Under the pieces are notes generated by a model. That model had not been told where the DNA came from. It searched no databases and saw only the letters and a list, made by a program, of their open reading frames with translations. A stretch of DNA of 64,000 nucleotides from Clavaria fumosa (taxonomy: Eukaryota; Basidiomycota; Agaricomycetes; Agaricales; Clavariaceae), in assembly GCA_951802425.1 (NCBI GenBank), contig OX637795.1, positions 2,274,501 through 2,338,500 of the forward strand, written 5' to 3'. Positions 41,702 to 52,869 of the stretch are shown here, in pieces (within the stretch, counting starts at the first letter, position 1; every line of letters starts with the position of its first letter). The translations under genes and the position numbers were made by a program.

Positions 41702-44653
41702 TGTCAGGACCCATTCATTTTTCCTTTACCCAAGCCGACTCCATCGACATCTACGGCCCTCCTGACAACCCTCTACCACCTCGCGTACCCCTCTACCCAC
41801 TTCCAAAACCCGCTATCTCCTTCCGGAAACCTCTCCAATCTCCCCCGCGCTCACACGACACTCGCGACCACCATGCGGTACTCGCGACGCTTCCTACTAC
41901 TTCACCCTACGCACATACTTCGCCCGGATCCACCAATCCTACGCGCGACACACTGATACGTGTCTACTTCCACCAGCACGTGACTTGCCGAGCGGCACCC
42001 CTGGCGCTACCACTACCAGCGCCAATACGTTACCAGCGTTACCCACATGACTACCCGCCCGTAGGTCACCTGCATCATGTTAGGGCCTGTCCCGTCTCGA
42101 TAGTAGTGCCGGAGATCGACTTGTTGGTGACCTGTGCTGGAAACTTGCTAAGACCAATCAACTGTTGAGCACAGTCGAGAATGCTCGGTCCCGGAAAGTC
42201 GCGAAGACGTCTGAGGAGATGTAAGAGCGAGGAAAGACAAGTATAGAAGAGGAAGACGTCGTTGGGAAGGTCGCGAAGTCGGTAAACTAAGTGTAAAGGA
42301 GGTAATTGATGAGGAGGGGGGAAATGGGTGACGCTGAGAGGGTCGCGAAGTCGACCGACGAAGCGTGAAGAAAGGAATAGACAAAGTGGGAGAAAGTGAC
42401 AATGCAGAGAAGGTCGCGAGATCGACCGACGAAGCGTAGAGAAGGAAAAAGATGAGGTGGAGGAAATAGACAATGTTGGAAGGGTCGCGGTGGTTGCGAC
42501 GGTGTTGAGAAATGTGTCGGTGAAGGCGATGACTTTGCCAACCGATGGGTGAACCTGTAGGGTTCCAAGATCAGTACCAAGACGATTAATAGAGAATACT
42601 TAGATCATGCGAGTTGTAGGAGTGCAGAGGGTGAGTTAGAACAGAGTAGAGTGTGTCTTGGCGATCTTGTGGTCACCAAGAGAGACAAGACCTATCAATC
42701 GCGATGGTTCCAAGCTCAAAGGGCGTACTAGCCTCAAGCTTAAACCAATGTGCATCAATATCAAGTCTGGAGTACCATAAGTACATGCAAGACCTTATAT
42801 ACGTACGTAGAGAGAGTATAACAAAAAAGGGAAAGTACAGAGGTTGCCAGGCGACAAGACTATGGTAGTACGGGGTATGTTTAGTCGTAAAGTGACTAGG
42901 CGCGTGTTCTACTAAGGTCGCGAGGGGTTAGGTATGCATAGGTAAGGTCGCGAAGATGACCTGTCACAGGTCGCGACCTAGTTAAATAAGTATATATGTC
43001 GCTATAACTACAGAGGGATTCTCGGATCATAAGTAACATAATTATAGACGACTGAGGAGAAGAAGGGACGCATATTTGAAGTGTTCATACAGCTGACCAT
43101 TGGTGGCGTGTTTGAGTGTTAAGGTCGCGAGGTCATAAGAGCGATCACGTGGGTGACGCTAGTGATGCAGGTGACCTACGGGCAGGTAGTCACGTGGGTA
43201 ACGCTGGTAACGCAAGTAACGGTCGTAACGCTGGTAACGTATTGGCGCCGGTAGTGGTAGCGCCGGGGGTGCCATGCGGCAAGTCACGTGCTGGTGGAAG
43301 TAGACGCGTATCGGTGTGTCACGCATAGGATTGGTGGGTCTGGGTGAAGTATGCGCATAGGATGAAGTACTAGGAAGCGTCGCGAGTACAGCATGGTGGT
43401 TGCGAGTATCATGTAAGCACGGGGGAGGTTGGAGAGGCTTCCGGAAGGAGACAGCGGGTCCCGGAAGTGTGTAGAGGGACTCGCGAGGTTGTAGAGGGTC
43501 GTCGAGAAGCTCGTGGATGTGGGTGAAGTCGGCTTGGGCAAGGAAAAATGAATGGGTCCTGACACATCACTAGCGCCACCCACGTGATCGCTCTTATGAC
43601 CTCACGACCTTAACACTCAAACATGCCACCAATGGTCAGCTGTATGAACACTTCAAATATGCGTCCCTTCTTCTCCTCAGTCGTCTATAATTATGTTACT
43701 TATGATCCGAGAATCCCTCCGTAGTTATAGCGACGTATATACTTATTTAACTAGGTCGCGACCCGTGACAGGTCATCTTCGCGACCTTACCTATGCATAC
43801 CTAACCCCTCGCGACCTTAGTAGAACACGCGCCTAGTCACTTTACGACTAAACATACTCCGTACTACCATAGTCTTGTCGCCTGGCGACCTCTGTACTTT
43901 CCCTTTTTCGTTATACTCTCTGTATGCACGTATATAAGTCTCGCATGTACTTCTCATACTGTAGACTTGATATTGATGCACATTGGTTTAAGCTTGAGGC
44001 TAGTACGCCCTTTGAGCTTGGAACCATCGCGATTGATAGGTCTTGTCTCTCTTGGTGACCACAAGATCGCCAAGACACACTCTATTCTGTCCTAACTCAC
44101 CCTCTGCGCTCCTACAACTCGCGCGATCTAAGTATTCTCTATTATTCGTCTTGGTACTGATCTTGGAACCCTACAGGTTCACCCGTCGGTTGGCAAAGTC
44201 ATCGCCTTCACCAACACATTCCTCAACACCGTCGCGACCACCACGACCCTTCCAACATTGTCTATTTCTTTCACCTTGTCTTTTTCCTTCTCTACGCTTC
44301 GTCGGTCGACCTCGTGACCTTCTCAGCATTGTCACTTTCTCCCACCTCGTCTATTCCTTTCTTTATGCTTCGTCGGTCGACTTTGCGACCCTCTCAGCGT
44401 CACCCATTTCCCCCCTCCTCGTCAATTACCTCCTTTACGCTTCGTTTACCGACTTCGCGACCTTCCCAACGACGTCTTCCTCCTCTATACTTGTCTTTCT
44501 TCGCTCTTACATCTTCTCAGACGTCTTCGCGACCTTCCGGGACCGAGCATTCTTGACTGTGCTCAACAGTTGATTGGTCTTAGCGAGTTTCCAGCATAGG
44601 TCACCAACAAGTCAATCTCCGACACTATTATCGAGATGGGACAGGCCCTAACA
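41702..44653 (+). mobile_element. Outer solo LTR (family Z), interrupted by an inverted copy
   Basis: The first 376 bp (41702-42077, starting TGTCAGGACCC) and 43570-44653 (ending GGGCCTAACA) together form one LTR of about 1.46 kb with TG...CA ends. It is flanked by the direct repeat TCCAC (41697-41701 and 44654-44658) inside the gypsy-3 RNase H, an integrase-type 5-bp duplication. No internal region remains, as after LTR-LTR recombination. The GTCGCGA/TCGCGACC word is strikingly frequent throughout. Confidence 0.87.
42078..43564 (-). mobile_element. Inner solo LTR (family Z), inverted
   Basis: Reverse complement of the outer LTR: starts TGTTAGGGCCTG at 42078 and ends GGGTCCTGACA at 43564. 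It is flanked by CATCA (42073-42077 and 43565-43569), its own target duplication. The result is a Y-X-Y'-X' order of inverted blocks that could be mistaken for a complex palindrome. Confidence 0.87.
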
Positions 44654-44658
44654 TCCAC

Positions 44659-45600
44659 CTGTAGTGAGATTGTTCACATCTGTTTCTACCTTCCATTTAC
44701 CCATGTCCTGGGGTAGAGCGAGGACAGGGGCCGAAATGAGTGCCATTTTCAGGTCCAGGAAGGCTGCAACCTGTTTGCTCTGCCAGTACCAGGGGATGTT
44801 GCTGGTGAGCTTAAACAGGGGTTTAGCCTGTGAGGACAGGTTAGGGATGAACCTCTGTAAGTGGTTGACCATTCCCAGGAAGTGCTGGAGTTCTTTAACA
44901 TTCTGGGGCTCTGGCCAGCTTCGGATAGCCTCTGCCTTTGCCAGGTCATGTTCAAGCTGATTGTGCGAGAGCCTGAGTCCAAGGTAGAATACCCCAACCT
45001 TCTCGAACTCACATTTACTAAGTCAGAGGCACAGCCCATTGTTGCGGAATCTCTGCAGGACTCAGTCCATCCAATAACAGTGGGTTGTGAGGTCATTGGC
45101 GAAGATGATGATGTCATCAATGTACACGAGTACATGTCCACCGGCAATTTCTTCCCTCAGTATGTGGTTCATAAATCTCTGGAAAGTTGCAGGGGCATTC
45201 TGGAGCCCGAACCACATCACTGTAGGTTCAAACAAGCCTTGCGACGTCAAAAAGGCACATCTCTCCTGATGACCCTTCCACAATCTCATTGATGGAAATC
45301 TTCCTTTCGCATCAATCTTGGAGAAGATTCTTGCTCCATGCAGTTTGTCTACACAGTCGCAGATGCATGGCAGCAGGAACTTGTCCTTGATCAGAAACGA
45401 GTTGAGGCATGAGTAGTCGATGATAGGTTGGAGCTTGTCTTTCTCTTGCTTGAAAAAGAACAGGCTGGCATAGGGGGACTTGGAGGGCCTTATCCTTCCC
45501 TGAAGCCAGCTGCTCATCAATCCACTAGTTCATTTCTGCCATTTCCTCCCTAGTCAGCAAGTATAGCTTAGAGGATAAGTGCCCTGGGTCCTTGTGGAAC
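44659..45600 (-). pseudogene. gypsy-3 reverse transcriptase and RNase H start
   Basis: 45520-45062 encodes IRPSKSPYASLFFFKQEKDKLQPIIDYSCLN, SKIDAKGRFPSM, GLFEPTVMWFGLQNAPATFQ and LVYIDDIIIFAND with the catalytic YIDD box intact. After a frame change, 45060-44872 continues with the thumb region, and 44872-44659 reads LQRFIPNLSSQAKPLFKLT and ALPQDMGKWKVETDVNNLTTGG, the start of RNase H up to the insertion point. Confidence 0.9.
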
Positions 45601-45623
45601 TCAATCTTGATGTCAAAATCGGG

Positions 45624-46355
45624 TCACGGTTTGGGTAGCTCATCCCACTTAGCCTCACTGAAGACTGTCAGGTACAGTGTTGGCCAGTCTGGCATAGTCA
45701 TGGTGTCTGGGAAACAGTTGTTCATGACAGTTTGGAAGGCATTGTTGTAGTCATGGGTTTTGGGGTAGCAGTGGCTGGGGTTGAGACCTGGTAATGGGAA
45801 GCAGTTCTGGGGGCAGTATTTGAACGAGACCTTCCCATGGGTCCATTCTATGTCAGGGTTGAGTTTCATTAGCCAGTCATGTCCCAGGATCACCTTATGC
45901 GACTTCATTGTGGCCAGCAAGAAATGGATTCACTCCTGGTGATTGCCTATCACCAGGATAAGGTTTATTGCATACCAGATGGGGCCATTTCTATTCACAG
46001 TGCCATCAATGTTGTAGACCTGGATTGGTGTCAGCAAGGCTGTCAGTTCCAGTCCAAGGTCTTTGCACCAGTCAAGGTCCATGAAACAGTTGGTACATCC
46101 CAAGTCTACCAGGACTCTGGCACTCCCCCATTGTGCAGTGGTGAGCATCTCAAAGTGGGCTGGCAGAGTCAGTTCTCTCTTTTGTTTCCTTGGCTTCTCT
46201 TCTGCAACCTTTACTGTGTTGTTGTCCTCAAGTTCGTTCGTGCTCTGGGCATGTTTCCATTGCAAGATCATATATTTGGGTATACTTGCTATGGGTACAG
46301 GGGCAGGGGTGGGAACATGGCTTGTACTATTACAGAGGCATGAGTTCGGACTCAC
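45624..46355 (-). pseudogene. gypsy-3 aspartic protease region
   Basis: ARVLVDLGCTNCFMDLDW aligns with ALVDSGC of gypsy-2, but the active-site DSG reads DLG, so the protease would be dead. It continues with TPIQVYNIDGTVNRNGPIWYAINL, a stop after NHQE, and HKVILGHDWLMKLNPDIEW. Confidence 0.85.
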
Positions 46356-47380
46356 TGTGCCTCTTCTCCAAAACCCTGCTCCTGTGTAGGAGCCAGCAGA
46401 AGCTGTTGTTGTTGCTGTTTCTGGGCCTGTGGGGCACCAGCCATCTACCTTTCTCTCTTGTAAATCACAAGCCTGTCGCAGAGCAGCACAAGTTCATTCT
46501 CATACTCTTTCACCTCCAGGGGCATAGGGGCCATCATGTGGATCTGTGGCCTCGGGACATATGGTCATGTGTCCGGGAGGTGGCAGTTCCAGGCAATGTG
46601 ACCTACTTGGCCACATTGGAAGCATTGATGTTCAGCTGCAGGGGCTTGTGTCTGGTCCACGATCATCCAGTCACTGGCACCAGCAGGACGGGGCATGATC
46701 TGCGGAGCAGGAGTGCATTGCTGCTGCTGCAGAATGGAAGGGAAGCGAGGAGCGGGTCATGGGGGGTATGGGTTCGGGTAGCGGGGCAGCATGGGGAGTG
46801 GTCACGACTGTTGGATTTGGGGAGGGGCAGGGCGGCTGGCATTTTGCTCACATATGATCGTGTCAAGCCTCCTCTGCTGGGCGTCCAATGTCTTGACCAA
46901 TCCTTTCCACTTGGCATAGGTGCTTGGCATAGGGTTGACATCATAAACCCATGTGGTCAACCTCCGGTTGAGGTTTGATTCCAGCCAGTGGATCAATATG
47001 TCCAAGTCTCCAACTGGGTCCAGGTCTGCCTTGCACATCAGGGTCTCAAACAGTGTGAAGTACTCTGCAGCCAGTGTGCCCTGCTTCAACTTCGCAATGT
47101 CGTTCAGGGCCGTTGCAGTGATATTGGGGTCATTGAAGGCTCTTTGCAGGTCCACTACAAAGTCCTCCCAGGTTCCTGCAACTCCAGCATTCAAGATCTC
47201 ATTAGCTCTCATGTTTGCCCATTCTGTGGCAAACCCTTCTCCTGTAATCTTACTCAATGCAAACAAGATCTTGTTGAGGTCATTGGTGTAGAGTCCCTGG
47301 TTTCCCAGGAATTGTAGTTGGAGGGACCTGAGAAAAGTCTGGAAATTCTTCTTGTTCCCATCAAAGGGTGCGAATGACAT
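46356..47380 (-). pseudogene. gypsy-3 gag with zinc knuckle
   Basis: MSFAPFDGNKKNFQTFLRSLQLQFL, FALSKITGEGFATEWANMRANEIL and LIHWLESNLNRRLTTWVYDVNPMPSTYAKWKGL are the capsid region shared with gypsy-2. After an in-frame TGA at about 46803 (QQS-stop-PLP, fitting CGA to TGA) the zinc knuckle CFQCGQVGHIAWNC lies at about 46580-46620. Confidence 0.88.
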
Positions 47381-47383
47381 GTA

Positions 47384-48427
47384 CTATTGATTGAACAAAA
47401 TCAGGACAAAAATTGTGCCCACTGATTGTCTTTGACTTGAAGGCATTGGTGGTTGGATGACAGCCTGGTCTGCTCCCCTTGATCGCGGTGTAGGGGGTTG
47501 GGCCACCAGCTGTGGAATTATCTCTGTGTGCAGATGTTGAATGTGAACGGGTTCTAGTAGGGGACTTTGCACAGATGGAGGCGTCGTGGATCTTGGTACA
47601 GGTAGCGTTGTGGCTGGTGGCACCAGCATCGGGGGTGGTTCAAAAGTGCTTGGTGTATGCTGTGGGAAGTCAGGGTGGTTTTTACTGAGAAAGAGTAATG
47701 TACCACTCCATGAATGTGTTGATAATTAGTTGTCGCCATTCCGCTGCAACTCGGGGCAGGGGACTGGGACTATTACCTTCCGGGATGATGCTTAGTCTTG
47801 ATGTGCTTCCCAGAGGAGGGTGGGTGACGATATCAATGTCTAGTTGAGAGAGTGTGCTTGCCTGGGATGATGTGGAGGATTGATGGCATCTGTGTAGCAT
47901 AGGAGATGCTTGAGTCTCAGGAGCCGGCAGAACAGGCATAGGGTCTGGCATGAGAATCGTGGGTGCAGGGTCAGGTATATGTACAGGGATAACGAAGGTG
48001 GTCGGATTCATTGTCGTTGATTTGTGCCATTGGCCAAGCAAGGGCGGTCCAGCTTGCATTTGAGGATGGGCTGTTGGGAGCAGGGAGGGATATTTGGGGA
48101 TGGGTGGGAGTGCCACTGGTGTTGCAGCTGCAGAAGGTGATGAGGTAGAAGGGGGAGGCATCGAATGGGATGAAGGTTGTGACGCCGGGACAGGTCGCTG
48201 TGGGAGGTTGAGGATTTGTCCCAGGTTTTCATCAACAAAGTGAAAGCATGATGATGTTCGGGCCTGATGAACAAGAGCAGTTGCAGTCGAAGAGCTGTGC
48301 GTTTGCATCCCTCCTTCTCCTGTTCCTCTTCGTGCTGCTGCTGCTGCTGCTGCTCAAGACTCTGCTCCATCAATTCCTTGCCTCTCTGCAAGCCCCTTTG
48401 CCTGCCTTCCTTGAAGCCAACTTCCAA
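47384..48427 (-). pseudogene. gypsy-3 gag N-terminal extension
   Basis: Upstream of MSFAPFDG and in the same frame, one TAG (47384-47386) separates a Pro/Gln-rich region (MLVPPATTLPVPRSTTPPS). Further upstream lie RVAAEWRQLIINTFMEWYITLSQ and a charged, Gln-rich segment (GKELMEQSLEQQQQQQHEEEQEKEG) coded by a CTG/CAG run near 48335-48355. These look like a long gag N-terminus with several frame changes; no domain confirms it. Confidence 0.5.
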
Positions 48428-48430
48428 CCC

Positions 48431-48940
48431 TTCCTTCTCTCATGCTTCCCTTCGACCCTCTTCTCTGGCTTCATGGATCAGCCTGTCCTCCATCATCTTT
48501 TGTGTGGATGTCTGAAGAAGAGCCAGAGTCGCATTCCATTTCTGCACTGTCCAAGAACCAAGCAGTGTGTGTTGGGGTTTGTTTGGAGCTTCAAGGCATG
48601 GGAAGAGGTAATGTCATGTGACTCCACCTTGCAACTCAACAAAGGATGAGCATGAGACCAACATCTCAAACAAAGCCATATTTCCAACTCCGACCAATCC
48701 AGCACTCCTTTCCCTTATCCATCCATCTTCCTGTGCCTCACTTAGGGTGCCTCATGCCCCTATTAGTAAAATTTCCTCATGCCCCTATCAACCCATTTGT
48801 GATGAATGATATTGTTATGGCTCTCCACAACCACATCCTTCCAGTCTTGAGGCCCAGGGAGCCCAGCAACACCTTGCCCATTTCACTCCCACTTTCCCTA
48901 TTGCCTTGGTCGAGTGAACTTTGATCACACACTGTAGGCC
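48431..48940. other. No recognisable gene
   Basis: AT/CT-rich sequence, where the 5' LTR of gypsy-3 would be expected. I could not align it with the 3' LTR at 39317-39844. Confidence 0.4.
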
Positions 48941-49275
48941 CCAAGTTGGGTGAAAATCACCACACAAAGAACCCTGAAATGTGGTGAATATCAATGGTTT
49001 CCTAAGTGAAATCACCATGACTAGTTGATAATCAAGTGTTTATTGGGTACAGAGAATGGGTGATTTTCACTACTTTATGTCTGAATTCACCCACTGTTCT
49101 TTGGGTGAATATCACTACAATACAAGCATCTTTTAAGCTAATCTCTAATAGGTGAATTTCACTCTATCACAGGTGCCTTTTTAAGCTGATCTAATAGGTG
49201 AATTTTATGTTAGTTTTTGGGTCATCTTAGCCATGATCTTGGGTGTTTTTCACCAGCTTTCACCACAAGAAATTG
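48941..49275. repeat. Cluster of GTGAATATCAC-like palindromic motifs
   Basis: At least eight variants of GGTGAAWWTCAC occur in 330 bp on both strands (GGGTGAAAATCACC, GGTGAATATCAA, GGGTGATTTTCAC, GGGTGAATATCAC, AGGTGAATTTCAC, GGGTGTTTTTCACC). Spacing is irregular. It may be a small MITE-like element or a binding-site cluster. Confidence 0.6.
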
Positions 49276-49439
49276 CACAAAATTAAGTTACAGTAACCTG
49301 GGAATCAACAAATCCCTTCAAAATCAAGCCATCCATAGTCTATCAAACACCTCACCTCTCTGCAACCTGTGTGTTTCTGTACACAGCATTGAACCTTGCC
49401 AGATTTACAAGTTTAGGCTTCACACCAACATCTACTACA

Positions 49440-50480
49440 GCATATATGGAAGTCAAGGCGAGGCTCTTTACAATGCAGATGGCATCGCATGTCGCGGTAT
49501 GCTCGTTCTGATGGGCTTTCGTACAACCGCACATGCTTCGGAAATGCTAGCGATCAAACTATCATATCCGTCAGTGCCATGGGCAACTCAGTTCCCTTAC
49601 GAAGCAGACTACACAGCTGGTACCTGGGAATTCGAGTGGCTATTGGAGTGGCAGGTCTTGCGGTTGCTGAAAGCGTGCGGGGTCCGCAATGTTCCGGAAT
49701 TAATTGATCACATCGAGCATAATGTTTCTACCAAATCAGTTTGCGAAGCTGTTGGATTGCAAGACAATCGATATCGAACGCGCACCATTCTTATTACCCA
49801 GCCTCTTGCGCAGGGTACCCTCTGAGCAATCGAAAATGACATAGAATTGTCAATGTTGGTGCAGGTGATGAAGGATGTCATTGATGGTACGTCTGTGGCT
49901 CTTCAAGTCACCGAGTAGACATATGAATGAACGGCTGCGCAGCTCATGAGGATGCATGGCTAAAAGCTGCGATTGCACATTGTGATATCAGCCTGGGAAA
50001 CATTCAAATCCTCGAAGGCCGAGGAATCCTCGCAGACTGGGAGTTCGGGACTCCTGTATCTCAGCTTTCTACAGACTGTGCTATCAACTCCGCAAGCCTT
50101 GCTCTGTTTACTGCCCTTGTGCCCACATTGACTTTGAAATATAGGGAACACTCGATACCATGCCACCGCGGCTTGCTTACCATAGGCTCAAGTCATCATC
50201 GTCAGTGCTGAACAGGACAATATGGGACGAAGTGTGCTCAATATTTATATGCTTCATTTCTCCCCTGATCGCAAGGGATGAGATTCGAGCGGTTGACTCA
50301 GCAGGCTTATTGTTTAAGCTTCTCAATTGTATGATGCTGCTGTGCGACGTGGACGCCTCTCTTATCCTGCAGCCTCGGTATCAATCTACTCCCACTATCG
50401 TTGCGGCCATGCGCAATGCCCCAGCCATACTATTTCCGAGCCTACAGTGGCGGTCACCACCAGAAAATGCTAATTCACTA
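49440..50480 (+). pseudogene. FunK1-type fungal protein kinase remnant
   Basis: Reads SEMLAIKLSYPSVPWATQFPYE (Lys of the VAIK-like motif), LLKACGVRNVPELIDHIEH, RTRTILITQPLAQGTL, then after stops AAIAHCDISLGNIQILEGRGILADWEF. HCDISLGNI fits the catalytic loop HRDISxxN of basidiomycete FunK1 kinases, and ADW stands for the DFG motif. A stop after QGTL and others near 49917 break the frame. The C-terminal part is cut by a copia solo LTR at 50486. Substrates of these kinases are unknown; no partner is visible here. Confidence 0.6.
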
Positions 50481-50485
50481 GATTG

Positions 50486-50815
50486 TGACGAAGTGAGTAT
50501 GCTTCGCCGTCGCACTGCTACCCATTCGCTTCGCCTCGGCTCGCTACATAGGACAGCGGCACACGATGCGCTGCATTGTTGTGCCACCATTCCTCCTTCG
50601 TTTCTTATGAACAATGACCTGTAGTTTACCTGTAGTAGTACTTATACAGTTGATTCGTCTCTGTAGGAGTTCACGCATTCTCTCTCTTACCACGTGAACT
50701 CCAGGTTAGTTATTCTGTCTACTTTACAACTTATCTTACACTAATATCATGCATTCTCTCTCTTACCGTGTGAACTCCAGCTTTGCTATTGGTGTACCTG
50801 CACTGTTGTAAGATT
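50486..50815 (+). mobile_element. Ty1/copia solo LTR
   Basis: Very similar over its whole length to 63367-63695, which directly follows a copia pol end. Starts TGACGAAGTGAGTA, includes two copies of the CTCTCTCTTACC..GTGAACTCCAG word, and ends near CTGTTGTAAGATT. AGATT occurs on both sides (50480-50484 and 50811-50815), but the other copy also shows AGATT at its end, so this may be LTR sequence and not a target duplication. Confidence 0.82.
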
Positions 50816-51240
50816 ATGAGACCTGGCAATGGACAGCTGGACTCGGCTACAATGGATGCTTTCAGATTTCCGAAATTGAACAGGCAAAACTACCACACCC
50901 TTCAGCATACCCAAACCCCATCTTATAGGGCCAGCCAATTTTGACTGGTGGCCATCTTATAGGCCCAGCCGAGTGTCAGCCGAGATATTGCATAATAGGC
51001 TGGGCCGAGATCTTAGGTCACCCAAAATTGGTAACTAGAGGTTCAGATGACTGGATATGCATGGGGCCCTTAAAATAGGCTTGGCCCAGGTCAGTAGGGC
51101 TTGGCTCAGAATAATATTCTTCAACCTGCATTCCAGGTCTAATATCACTACCTTACATCTGGTAGCACCCATATTATGATTTTCCAGCCCTAATGCACTG
51201 CTCACTCATCTAAATTACCAGATACTGTAGTAATACCAAT
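50816..51240. repeat. Diverged KDZ-element terminus
   Basis: 50896-51010 (CCCTTCAGCATACCCA, then CATCTTATAGGGCCAGCC and AATTTTGACTGG) resembles the first 120 bp of the KDZ element's left end (12266-12390) and of 51778-51900. The rest to 51240 has no visible gene. Confidence 0.6.
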
Positions 51241-51442
51241 GTACCTGAGCAAGAAGAGCTTAGCCCAGACAATTATTCTGCATCCAACATCCTATATCAA
51301 ATGTCCCTTTATTTAATATGACACCCTACAATAAATTGTTCATTATTGAATGTTAGGTGTGACATGTCACAGTGTGACTAGCAGCGAAGTACTTCGTCAC
51401 TAGTCACATTGTGACACATTGTCACACTTGAAATCTGGGTTA
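51241..51442. repeat. 202-bp direct repeat, copy 1
   Basis: Repeated at 51572-51773 with almost no change; the interval between starts is 331 bp. Each copy ends in a palindromic block: GTGTGACATGTCACAG, then GTGACTAG...AAGTACTT...CTAGTCAC, then GACACATTGTCACAC. Confidence 0.85.
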
Positions 51443-51571
51443 ACTGTAACTGAAGCAGCTATGGAAGTGCAGTAAATATATTGTCCATGTTCTAATATAG
51501 CTGCATCAGAGGTCTCTGTATAGCTGCAAAGGAATATTGGACTTGGCACATTAAAACCACCAGATATTGAT

Positions 51572-51773
51572 GTACCTGAGCAAGAAGAGCTTAGCCCAGA
51601 CAATTATTCTGCATCCAACATCCTATTATCAAATGTCCCTTTATTTAATATGACACCCTACAATAAATTGTTCATTATTGAATGTTAGGTGTGACATGTC
51701 ACAGTGTGACTAGCAGTGAAGTACTTCGTCACTAGTCACATTGTGACACATTGTCACACTTGAAATCTGGGTT
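51572..51773. repeat. 202-bp direct repeat, copy 2
   Basis: Second copy of 51241-51442. It directly abuts the KDZ-terminus copy that begins near 51778. Confidence 0.85.
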
Positions 51774-52700
51774 CACTCCCTTCAGCACACCCACCCCCTA
51801 TCCAAAAGGCCTAGCCAATTTTGACTGATGCCCTTTTCATGGGCCCAGCTGATCATCAGCTGAGATATTGCTTTATAGGCTTGGCCAATCAACTTGATGT
51901 ACCAAAATCACACTAGGCATACAGGGATCCCATGGTACTGAAGATGCCCTTTCAAAAGGGCTGGCCAATACACATTTTAGAAACCAGTGTAGAGGGCCTG
52001 AAGCACCCTATTGAAACACTTTTTGCACATACATGACAAATTAGACCAAAGAAGCTTAGGTTATGGAGGCCTGAGAGGTGTTCGGAAGTTGATAGCGGGT
52101 TTCGGAAGAGTGTAGGGGGGTTCGCGAGGTGGTAGGGGAATGTCGGGAGGTCCATGAGTGGTGATAGAGTTGTTAGGTTGAGGAAAAATGGATGGGTCCT
52201 GACAAGAAGCTGGGGATAGCATACACAGATTATGAAGCCAAAGATCAGAGATGCTATTTGATAGATGCATAAATTGTAAGGTCATCTTCCATTATCTAAG
52301 GCTCCTGATCAGTGTATATAAATGAGATATTATAACTTCACATAACTGGGTGAGATGAAAACAAATATGCCTTCCAATAGGCTTCCAATTGGTAAGAGCA
52401 AATGCAACCTTCAAATATCCAATGGAACCATCACAAGCTAGGGTGAAAGGTGGTGTGTCAACTGATTCAGGATATTCTTTGGGAAAGGATGGGCCTTAAT
52501 ATCCTTTCTGGAGGGTATTCAAAGTGGTTTGAATATGTGTTCTAAAGAAGAGGAGAATGTATTAGTATTGTCCAGATATTCTTGCATTGTAGAAGTTGTG
52601 CATGTGAGTCTGTTATTACACCTTGTGATTATGTCATTTTGTGGCTGTGCCTGGAATCCCAGGTGTGACAGTCACACTGTGACCACAACTCTGGATCTGC
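51774..52700. repeat. Diverged copy of the outer KDZ inverted repeat
   Basis: CCCTTCAGCACACCCACCCC, then CCAAAAGGCCTAGCC and the following sequence match 12266 onward through the GGTGTGACAGTCACACTGTGACC motif (52660-52685, equal to about 12992-13012). About 780 bp of the arm are represented, clearly more diverged than the two arms are from each other. It is interrupted by 148 bp at 52057-52204. No transposase follows, so it is an old fragment or a solo end. Confidence 0.85.
52057..52204. mobile_element. Deleted family Z LTR inserted in the KDZ relic
   Basis: Ends with GGAAAAATGGATGGGTCCTGACA, like the family Z LTR end at 43564, and contains TCGGAAG...GGTTCGCGAGGTGGTAG as in that LTR. It interrupts the KDZ-arm copy and is flanked by AGAAGCT (52050-52056 and 52205-52211; an LTR insertion would account for AAGCT). 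Only 148 bp remain of about 1.46 kb. Confidence 0.75.
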
Positions 52701-52869
52701 AAATTGTATCCATAACTACCAGGGCAGGGCAAGTACAATGATTGGACAGAGGGGACATCATATACACCCTGGGGCTCTTGAGCATGAACCAGGGATCACT
52801 TTATGACTTATTGCACATGGACAGCACAACATAGGATGATTTGACACTAGGGATTATTTGAAAGGATGC
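52701..52869. other. Spacer sharing a block with 26745-26785
   Basis: 52706-52750 matches 26745-26785 inside the KDZ element. In both places the block lies before a copy of repeat family R, so it may belong to that family's 3' side. Confidence 0.45.

Larger units (their letters stand above)
39317..48430 (-). mobile_element. gypsy-3: Ty3/gypsy chromovirus on the - strand
   Basis: From 48430 down to 39317 the - strand carries gag, zinc knuckle, protease, RT, RNase H, integrase and chromodomain, then a purine tract (GAGGGGGCCA) and a 3' LTR starting TGTCAGGATTGCTTACATAAG, similar to the LTR start of gypsy-2. I could not find a matching 5' LTR, so that end is lost or outside what I can recognise. 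The body is about 6 kb once the nested solo LTRs are removed. Stops and frame changes show it is inactive. Confidence 0.88.

Noticed and set aside
50480..50815. AGATT as a firm target duplication of the copia solo LTR
   Set aside because: The other LTR copy at 63367 also ends with AAGATT, so the right-hand AGATT may belong to the LTR itself.
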